Shown piece after piece: positions 5,881 through 10,863 of a stretch of 10,863 bases of DNA (the first letter of the stretch is position 1; every line of letters begins with the position of its first letter). The notes below the pieces were generated by a model, which was not told the DNA's origin, searched no databases, and saw nothing but the letters and a program-made list of their open reading frames with translations. Source of the DNA: Saprospiraceae bacterium (lineage in GTDB: Bacteria > Bacteroidota > Bacteroidia > Chitinophagales > Saprospiraceae); assembly GCA_020849825.1 (NCBI GenBank), contig JADZFP010000318.1:1-10863 (forward strand). Reading direction: 5' to 3'. The position numbers and the translations under genes were made by a program.

Positions 5881-7528
5881 TAAGCCACTTTTCAAAAGCA
5901 TCCAGGTCGCGGGCGTTCAAACACTGTTCCTTTCCCAGCCCGCCTTTTCGCGCGGCAAACACGCCGTAGCGGGTATCGTGTACCCCGTCTTTGCTGTGCG
6001 CGTCGGGGTTGATGCTGATGGGGATACCCCGGCGGGTCGCCTCCGGGATCAGGGTCCAGTCGATGTCGAGGCGATAGGGGTTGGCGTTGAGTTCGATGAC
6101 CACCTGATGGCGGGCGCAGGCATCGAGGATGGCTTCCCAGTCGAGCGGGTAACCTTCGCGGCTGAGCAGGAGCCGGCCGGTCGGGTGCCCCAGGATGCGG
6201 GTATGCGGGTTTTCGATGGCGCGCAGGACGCGCTCCGTGGCTTTTTCGCGGCTCATTTTGAGGTTGGAGTGCACCGACGCGATGACAAAGTCGAAGCGGG
6301 CCAGCAGCTCGGGTTCGTAGTCGAGTTCGCCGTCGTTGAGGATGTCGCTTTCGATGCCCTTAAAGATGCGGAAAGGCGCCATTTCGGCATTGAGCGCATC
6401 GATTTCAGCCATTTGCTGGAGCACGCGTTCGGGTTTGAGGCCATTGGCGTAGAAAGCCGACTGGCTGTGGTCGGTGATGCCGATGTAGTCGTAGCCGAGC
6501 GAGCGGACGTACTCCGCCATGTCGCGCAGCGTGTGCAGGCCGTCGCTCCAGGTGCTGTGTACGTGCAGGACGCCGCGCAGATCGTGTTCTTCCACCAGGG
6601 CCGGCAACTGGCCTTTTCGGGCCAGATCGATCACCGAAGGGTGCTCGCGCAGTTCGGGGACGATAAACGGCAGTCCGGCTTTTTCAAACACCTCCTGTTC
6701 GGTGCGCAAGCCCTTGAAATTCAGGCCCGGATTCGTTTGCACGAAGTGATCGAGAAAATCGGTCGAACCCGTGAAACGAAACAGTTTTGAACCGAATTCC
6801 TCCTGAATGCAGCGGTGCACCGTGATGGGCGTGCCGTTTTCAAGGTGCGCGACGAAGAGGTTGTCTTCTTCGCGTTCGAGACGGAAATGTTGCTCGTCGA
6901 ATATGCCGTCCATCGGGCCGTTGAAGCCGACCAGGATTTCGATGGTATCCACCACCGGACAGCGGCGGCGCACATCGCCGACGGGCGCCACGAATGCGCC
7001 CCTCAGTTTGCCCGTGAGCCAGGCGCAGGCGAAGTCGGCCTCTTCTTCCGCCGCGTCGAGGTGGAGTTTGTCGCGGCTGCGGAGGTAGTATTCCAGTTTT
7101 TGTTTGAGGTCTTCCTGGGTTTTCAGGCCGAAGCCCTTGTACTCGACCAGGCGGTTTTCGTTGCAGGCATACCACAGTTCGCCGATGGTTTCGATGCCCA
7201 TGTCGTGCCATACCACGGCGACTTTTTTGGGGCCGAAACCATTCACATCCAGCATTTCCACGACGCCGGGCGGGGTTTTTTCACGGTATTTTTCCAGGGT
7301 GGGCATTTTACCGGTACCGACCAGTTCGCGAATTTTTTTGGCAATAGTGTCGCCCACGCCTTTGATGGCTTTTAGTTCGGTATCATCGAGCTCGGCCAGC
7401 GGGCGATCCACTTTGCGCAGGGTGAGATAGGCATTGCGGTAGGAGCGAATGCGGAATTCGTCTTCGCCGTGCAATTCCATCAGGTTGGCGAGTTCGTCGA
7501 AGGCGTTGGCAATTTGTTTGTTGGTCAT
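5870..7528 (-). CDS. polX: PolX-family protein: HhH, degenerate polymerase domain, PHP nuclease domain
   Basis: A 552-residue protein close to bacterial PolX length (about 570 in Bacillus). Residues 1-150 are the 8-kDa-like and helix-hairpin-helix region (GVGDTIAKKI at 57-66, NGFGPKKVAVV at 96-106). Residues 160-295 correspond to the palm and thumb, but the D-x-D catalytic pair in the expected place (RRRCPVVDTIEIL, 187-199) reads T195-x-E197, and the third Asp position (PITVHRC, 234-240) is T236. The fingerprint FTGS (252-255) and LRTEQEVFEKAGLPFIVPELRE (274-295) remain. The PHP domain (318-552) looks complete: HVHSTWSDG (322-330), D353-H354, E393, H420, H448 and D509-A-H511. By family knowledge PHP gives Mn-dependent 3'-5' exonuclease and AP-endonuclease activity in base-excision repair; I infer nuclease without polymerase. 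I chose the ATG at 7528 because the family's N-terminus (MTNKQIANAFDELA) starts there; an in-frame upstream ATG at 7606 adds 26 unrelated residues. Confidence 0.93.
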   Translation of the reverse strand: MTNKQIANAFDELANLMELHGEDEFRIRSYRNAYLTLRKVDRPLAELDDTELKAIKGVGDTIAKKIRELVGTGKMPTLEKYREKTPPGVVEMLDVNGFGPKKVAVVWHDMGIETIGELWYACNENRLVEYKGFGLKTQEDLKQKLEYYLRSRDKLHLDAAEEEADFACAWLTGKLRGAFVAPVGDVRRRCPVVDTIEILVGFNGPMDGIFDEQHFRLEREEDNLFVAHLENGTPITVHRCIQEEFGSKLFRFTGSTDFLDHFVQTNPGLNFKGLRTEQEVFEKAGLPFIVPELREHPSVIDLARKGQLPALVEEHDLRGVLHVHSTWSDGLHTLRDMAEYVRSLGYDYIGITDHSQSAFYANGLKPERVLQQMAEIDALNAEMAPFRIFKGIESDILNDGELDYEPELLARFDFVIASVHSNLKMSREKATERVLRAIENPHTRILGHPTGRLLLSREGYPLDWEAILDACARHQVVIELNANPYRLDIDWTLIPEATRRGIPISINPDAHSKDGVHDTRYGVFAARKGGLGKEQCLNARDLDAFEKWLIKV

Positions 7529-7653
7529 GGCAGGCGTATGGATATAACTGCAAAGAAAAGCCAACATTCCTATTGAATGGTAGTCGCTACAATTTGTCGC
7601 AAACACCCCCTGTGTCAGTCGTTTTTAAAAATACATTTTGTTTAAAAAAGGCG

Positions 7654-7661
7654 GACCTTTG
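7654..7661 (+). promoter_or_regulatory. Possible -7 promoter element for the reductase/DUF1801 unit
   Basis: GACCTTTG followed by C, 26 bp before the ATG at 7688, resembles the Bacteroidota -7 element TAnnTTTG with one change in TA. It is the best candidate in the AT-rich leader between the divergent polX-like and reductase genes. No TTTG box lies at the expected 19-21 base spacing, so the call is weak. Confidence 0.3.
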
Positions 7662-7687
7662 CGCTGCTACACAAAAACTACCCTGTC

Positions 7688-8257
7688 ATGCGAAAAGTAA
7701 AACTTCAAATGCAAGTCTCGCTCGACGGCTACGTCGCGGGCCCCAATGGTGAAATGGACTGGATGGTATGGAACTGGGACGACGAACTGAAAAACTACGT
7801 TGATCAGATCACGCAAACCGTCGATTGTATCCTGCTGGGCCGCCACCTCGCCGAAGGCTTCATTCCGCACTGGGCCAATGCTGCCGCCAATCCGACGCCG
7901 GAAGAAGGCGATTTTGCCCGAAAAATGACCGAAACGCCCAAGGTCGTTTTTTCGCGAACCCTGGAAAACTCCCCCTGGCCGCAAACCGTACTGGCCGGCG
8001 ACGACCTGCGCGGCGAGCTCGCACGGCTGAAAGCCCTCGACGGCGGCGACATCATCGTGTACGGCGGCGCCAAACTGGTCTCGGGCCTCATTTGCGAAGG
8101 TTTGATCGACGAGTACAATCTGTTTGTCAACCCGGCGATCCTGGGCGCCGGCATGCCTATTTTCCGCGAGCGCGCCGAGCGCCAGGCACTCGATCTGGTG
8201 GAAGCCCGGGCATTCGCCTGCGGCATCGTCGGGATGCGTTACCAACCCAAATCCTGA
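7688..8257 (+). CDS. Dihydrofolate reductase family protein (RibD C-terminal domain)
   Basis: A 189-residue single-domain protein of the RibD_C/DHFR-like superfamily (YyaP/YwjB type). Visible marks are the N-terminal strand and loop MQVSLDGYVAGPNGEMDWM (8-26), LLGRHLAEGF (49-58) where classical members have the nucleotide-binding LLGRxTYE, PKVVFSRTL (84-92), and the NADPH-site region IIVYGGAKLVSGLICEGLIDE (122-142), followed by the conserved NPAILGAGMPIF (148-159). These proteins are predicted NADPH-dependent reductases; most in this subgroup have no known substrate and are not the housekeeping DHFR. The absence of a deaminase domain argues against riboflavin synthesis. The next gene starts 7 bp after its TGA stop, implying one transcript with the DUF1801 protein. 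Confidence 0.92.
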   Translation: MRKVKLQMQVSLDGYVAGPNGEMDWMVWNWDDELKNYVDQITQTVDCILLGRHLAEGFIPHWANAAANPTPEEGDFARKMTETPKVVFSRTLENSPWPQTVLAGDDLRGELARLKALDGGDIIVYGGAKLVSGLICEGLIDEYNLFVNPAILGAGMPIFRERAERQALDLVEARAFACGIVGMRYQPKS

Positions 8258-8264
8258 TGCCATT

Positions 8265-8636
8265 ATGACCGATGCAGACAAAGTAAGCGCCTACATGAAG
8301 GCCCTCGACCACCCTTTGAAGGCAGAAGTGGAGCTGCTCCGCGACATCATCCGTTCGGCGCACCCCGGCCTGTCGGAACGCATCAAATGGAATGCGCCGA
8401 GTTACTACACGCAGGCGGATTTGCTGACGTTCAATCTGCACGACAAAAAGGTCATCCGGCTGGTTTTTCACCATCCGGCCATTGTCGGCATCGCCTCGCC
8501 GCTGCTGCAGGGCGAATACAAAGACCGCCGCCTGGCTTTTTTCGAGAGCCGGGCGGCGGTGGAAACGCAGCGGGAAGAACTTGTGCGCGTGGTTCGGGAA
8601 TTGATCGGACGGAGTGGGGGAGGGCTTATTGTTTGA
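8265..8636 (+). CDS. DUF1801 domain-containing protein (YdhG-like)
   Basis: A 123-residue protein of the DUF1801/YdhG family, whose biochemical role is unknown. It shows the family core: LKAEVELLRDIIRSAHPGLSERIKWNAPSYY (18-48), with the signature KWNAPSYY at 41-48, then a strand pattern LTFNLHDKKVIRLVFHH (54-70) and a C-terminal helix ending in REELVRVVRELI. The ATG at 8265 lies 7 bp after the reductase stop, so the two are almost certainly co-transcribed; an ATG at 8257 hits a stop after three codons and is ruled out. It ends at TGA 13 bp from the end of the convergent UbiA-type gene, with no room for a separate terminator. Confidence 0.9.
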   Translation: MTDADKVSAYMKALDHPLKAEVELLRDIIRSAHPGLSERIKWNAPSYYTQADLLTFNLHDKKVIRLVFHHPAIVGIASPLLQGEYKDRRLAFFESRAAVETQREELVRVVRELIGRSGGGLIV

Positions 8637-8649
8637 CGAATAGTAGCAA

Positions 8650-9537
8650 TCACATCCCCAACCACTTCTTCCCATACAACAACCACACAAAACACCCGAT
8701 CCAGCCCAGCAGCACAATTTGTAGAAAAGCGTCGCGCAGCAGGGCCCGCGTGGGCGATTCGGTGCGTTCGAATACCAGCGTGAGTTGCAGGTAGCGCAGG
8801 ATGCCCAGGATCACAAAGAATGCTGTGTAAAAAATCTTGTCGCTGCCGATCCGCTCGGTCACTTCCGGCGAAAAACAATACATGATGTAGGCCACGATCG
8901 CCACAGTAGAACATACGACCATGCTTTGTTCGAGAAAAGGCAGGTTGTAGCCCTCCAGCGCCTTGCGGAACGACTGCCCGCCCGTGGCGATCACGTATTC
9001 GCCCCGGCGTTTGGCCAGCCCCAGAATGAGCGCCAGCAAAAACGTCATCACGATCAGCCAGTGCGATACGGCCACACCCGCCACGGTACCTCCGCCGAAT
9101 ACCCGCAATAAAAAGCCGAGCCCGATCAGCGAGACGTCGATCAGGGCGATGTGTTTCAGCGAGAAAGAATAGAACACATTGATAATAAAATACAAAAACG
9201 CAATGCCGGCAAAGGTGGCGTCGAGCCCGACCGCCAGTGCGGTGCCCGAGCCGAGCAACAGCATCACCAGCACGACTCCCGTCCGGGGGGTAATGGCGCC
9301 GCTGGCAATGGGGCGTTTGCATTTGTCGGGATGATTGCGATCCTGCGGTGCGTCGATCAAATCGTTGAGCACGTACACGGCCGAGGCAATGAGCGAAAAC
9401 GACAGGAATCCCAGCACCGTCCGGAGCAGCAACTCGGGCTCCAGCAGGCGGCCGGCAAAAAAAGCCGGGAGGAAAAGGAACAGGTTTTTGACCCAGTGTT
9501 CCAGGCGAACCAGTCGTATAAGATCGCGTACCGACAT
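8650..9537 (-). CDS. UbiA family prenyltransferase, decaprenyl-phosphate phosphoribosyltransferase-like
   Basis: A 295-residue integral membrane protein with about eight or nine hydrophobic segments. The first polar motif NDLIDAPQDRNHPDKCKRPIASG (58-80) is the UbiA N-D-x-x-D-x-x-x-D metal/pyrophosphate site. The H-P-x-K-x-x-R-P-I-A-S-G form and the N-terminal RLEHWVKN (11-18) resemble the subgroup that includes mycobacterial Rv3806c, which transfers 5-phosphoribose to decaprenyl phosphate. The second motif region is YSFSLKHIALIDVSLIGLGF (123-142). It therefore probably acts on a polyprenyl phosphate in the cytoplasmic membrane, for envelope glycan precursors, rather than in quinone synthesis; the substrate is inferred from motif likeness. 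I use the ATG at 9537 rather than an upstream TTG at 9564 because family homology begins there. It follows the PD40 gene by 45 bp on the same strand. Confidence 0.9.
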   Translation of the reverse strand: MSVRDLIRLVRLEHWVKNLFLFLPAFFAGRLLEPELLLRTVLGFLSFSLIASAVYVLNDLIDAPQDRNHPDKCKRPIASGAITPRTGVVLVMLLLGSGTALAVGLDATFAGIAFLYFIINVFYSFSLKHIALIDVSLIGLGFLLRVFGGGTVAGVAVSHWLIVMTFLLALILGLAKRRGEYVIATGGQSFRKALEGYNLPFLEQSMVVCSTVAIVAYIMYCFSPEVTERIGSDKIFYTAFFVILGILRYLQLTLVFERTESPTRALLRDAFLQIVLLGWIGCFVWLLYGKKWLGM

Positions 9538-9582
9538 GCGGCAAAAGAAAGGAGAATATTGCAAGTGGGCGGTAAAAAATTC

Positions 9583-10863
9583 CTACGGCGCTTTTTCACC
9601 GCCCTTGTCCTCCGCCGGAACCTGAACTGGCGGGATCTGGGGGGCGGGCAAACGGCGCAACAGCAGCGTCAGGGCATAACCCTCGGGCGTACGGTTGGGC
9701 TGGCCCAGTGTGGCGCGGGCGGTGCGGTAGCCTTCGCGGCTGGCTTCGACGGCATAGGTGCTGCCCGGCAGCAGGCGAAAACGAAAACGCCCGTCGGCAG
9801 CCGACTGCAGCTGAACCAGTTGTATTTCGCCGTCGGGGCTTTGTTCGTACAGGCCGATCAGGCAGCCGGGCAAAAGTGTACCGCTCTCGTCGATCACTTC
9901 TCCGGAGAGAAAAAGTCGGGTTTGCTCGGGCGCTATTTCAAAAATGCGGTCGTAAAGCGTTGATTGATCGGCGGATGTACGCCGGTTGGACGACAAATAT
10001 CCCTGATGCCCTTCGGGGCCCGGAACGTACCAAAGGTCGTCGGCCGGCGAATTCCAGGGCAGGCCCATGTTCTCGGCGAGGGTCCAGGTTTGTGCATCGC
10101 GCCGGGAGCGAAATACGTCGTAGCCGCCCATCGACAACCAGCCGTTGCTGCTGAAAAAAAGCGTTTGTGCGGTGCTGTCGAAAAACGGCGTGGTTTCATC
10201 CCCGGCGGTATTGACAATTGCCCCGAGGTTGCGCGGCAGGGAGAAATCGAAATCGTCGGCGGCCAGCGGGCGCTCGCAGACGTACAGGTCGAGACCACCG
10301 TAGCCGCCCGGCCGGTTGCTGGCGAAGAAAAGGCGTTCCTGACCGTTTTCATGCACGATGGCCGGCGCCAGGTTGGTGCTTCCGGGCCAATTGACGTAAT
10401 CGCGCAGCGGCTCCGGGCTGGTCCAGCCGTTTTCGGTTTTCCGCAGCGCCATTATGCTACAATTGAGGCGGTCGGCCGGGCTTTTCGATACGGCGTTTTC
10501 CGGCAGTTGGGTATCCAGGCATTGTACGCAGTAATACCGCTGACCGTCGGGCGAAAAGGCGCCACTGGAAAAATTCCGCCCGGCCTCGGCCGGCAAACCG
10601 GAAGCCGGTATCGGAGCCGCCCAGTCGGCCGAAGGACGGTTGAGCCGCCACAGCGATGCAAAGTTTTGTCCTTCGACATTGAAGGAAAAATACAACACCT
10701 CGCTGCTGAAAGCAATGGGGGCGAAAGCGTTGCCTTTTGCCTTTTCCGGCGTCGGCAGGGGTATGGCGGCAAGGAATGACGGATTAGCCAGCGTATCATT
10801 GGCCTGTTGAAGGGCCCATTCGCAGCCTTGTATTTCCAGTTCCACCACCGTTTCGACCGTCGA
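9583..10863 (-). CDS. PD40 beta-propeller / carboxypeptidase-regulatory envelope protein, 5' end outside window
   Basis: 426 codons are visible; the frame is open to the window edge, so the start, and probably N-terminal TPR repeats or a signal peptide, lie beyond it. The visible part starts with a helix (ELEIQGCEWALQQANDTLANPS) typical of the linker between TPRs and propeller in PorE-like proteins. A PD40 (WD40-like) propeller covers roughly visible residues 48-312, with blades such as RLFFASNRPGGYGGLDLYVCER (about 177-198) and QTLFFSSNGWLSMGGYDVFRSR (about 233-254). A CarboxypepD_reg-like beta-sandwich follows (about 318-401). The protein ends in a Pro/charged tail with TAG. In Bacteroidota this architecture is known from cell-envelope and T9SS-associated proteins, which usually add a C-terminal OmpA domain; none is present here. 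It may share a transcript with the UbiA-type gene 45 bp downstream. Confidence 0.85.
   Translation of the reverse strand, partial: STVETVVELEIQGCEWALQQANDTLANPSFLAAIPLPTPEKAKGNAFAPIAFSSEVLYFSFNVEGQNFASLWRLNRPSADWAAPIPASGLPAEAGRNFSSGAFSPDGQRYYCVQCLDTQLPENAVSKSPADRLNCSIMALRKTENGWTSPEPLRDYVNWPGSTNLAPAIVHENGQERLFFASNRPGGYGGLDLYVCERPLAADDFDFSLPRNLGAIVNTAGDETTPFFDSTAQTLFFSSNGWLSMGGYDVFRSRRDAQTWTLAENMGLPWNSPADDLWYVPGPEGHQGYLSSNRRTSADQSTLYDRIFEIAPEQTRLFLSGEVIDESGTLLPGCLIGLYEQSPDGEIQLVQLQSAADGRFRFRLLPGSTYAVEASREGYRTARATLGQPNRTPEGYALTLLLRRLPAPQIPPVQVPAEDKGGEKAP

Noticed and set aside
5978..7375. Plus-strand open frames opposite the polX-like gene (270 and 186 codons)
   Set aside because: They mirror a gene with complete PHP motifs on the minus strand. 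The translations have low-complexity composition and no domain signature.
7529..7606. 26-residue upstream extension of the polX-like protein
   Set aside because: The extension is Cys/Tyr/Ser-rich and lies in AT-richer intergenic sequence; the family's N-terminus starts at the ATG at 7528.
8468..9544. 358-codon minus-strand frame overlapping the UbiA-type gene and the end of the DUF1801 gene
   Set aside because: It is a different frame of the same strand as the UbiA-type gene, which has the NDxxD motif and membrane segments; the alternative product is Arg/Pro/His-rich without domains.
9538..9582. Remnant of an OmpA domain or a fusion linker between the PD40 and UbiA-type genes
   Set aside because: The 15 codons between the TAG and the UbiA-type ATG give a short hydrophobic/aromatic string with no OmpA motif, and no conserved OmpA pattern occurs in other frames of this gap.
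9151..10779. Plus-strand open frames opposite the UbiA-type and PD40 genes (270 and 271 codons)
   Set aside because: Both are antisense shadows of genes with well-supported domains and show no signal peptide or motif of their own.
1..10863. Defence system, CRISPR, mobile element or secondary-metabolite cluster
   Set aside because: All gene products fall into efflux, secretion, repair, small reductase or envelope families. There are no transposase, integrase, nuclease-helicase or biosynthetic core genes, no arrays of direct repeats and no flanking inverted repeats.

Overview
The window (10,863 bp, moderately GC-rich) looks like chromosomal DNA of a Bacteroidota member, most likely from the Saprospiria/Lewinella-like part of the phylum. 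Supporting signs are a type IX secretion (T9SS) C-terminal sorting domain on an FG-GAP/SdrD-like secreted protein, a PD40/carboxypeptidase-regulatory envelope protein of the kind linked to T9SS in this phylum, a lipoprotein with an acidic stretch after the lipid-attached Cys, and a TTTG-N20-TAnnTTTG promoter with no clear Shine-Dalgarno sequences. The lineage call is inference from gene style, not from a marker gene.

Layout. (1) 1-2568, minus strand: an RND-type efflux locus read right to left, with a TetR/AcrR repressor (1907-2518), a TolC-type outer-membrane factor (418-1761) and the start of a periplasmic adaptor lipoprotein (1-356, cut by the window edge). The inner-membrane pump would be expected beyond base 1. 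Two almost identical 18-bp palindromic sites precede tetR and tolC, and each lies between promoter elements; a small terminator separates the two transcripts. (2) 2652-3322, plus strand: an orphan surface-type lipoprotein gene ending in a strong hairpin terminator. (3) 3424-5880, plus strand: one large T9SS cargo gene (seven FG-GAP/VCBS repeats, an SdrD-B-like domain, a DUF11-like adhesion domain and a sorting domain), split by a single in-frame TAG at 4726-4728. (4) 5870-7528, minus strand: a PolX-family protein whose PHP nuclease motifs are complete but whose three polymerase carboxylates appear to be replaced. (5) 7688-8636, plus strand: a two-gene unit of a RibD_C/DHFR-like reductase and a DUF1801 protein. 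(6) 8650-10863, minus strand: a PD40 plus carboxypeptidase-regulatory envelope protein (its start lies outside the window) followed 45 bp later by a UbiA-family prenyltransferase resembling decaprenyl-phosphate phosphoribosyltransferase.

I see no rRNA, tRNA, CRISPR array, insertion sequence or phage gene. No stretch over 300 bp lacks a gene. The points most worth a second look are the nonsense-interrupted T9SS cargo, the polymerase-degenerate PolX and the duplicated efflux operator. None of these is clearly a new system; the window is otherwise fairly ordinary Bacteroidota chromosome.
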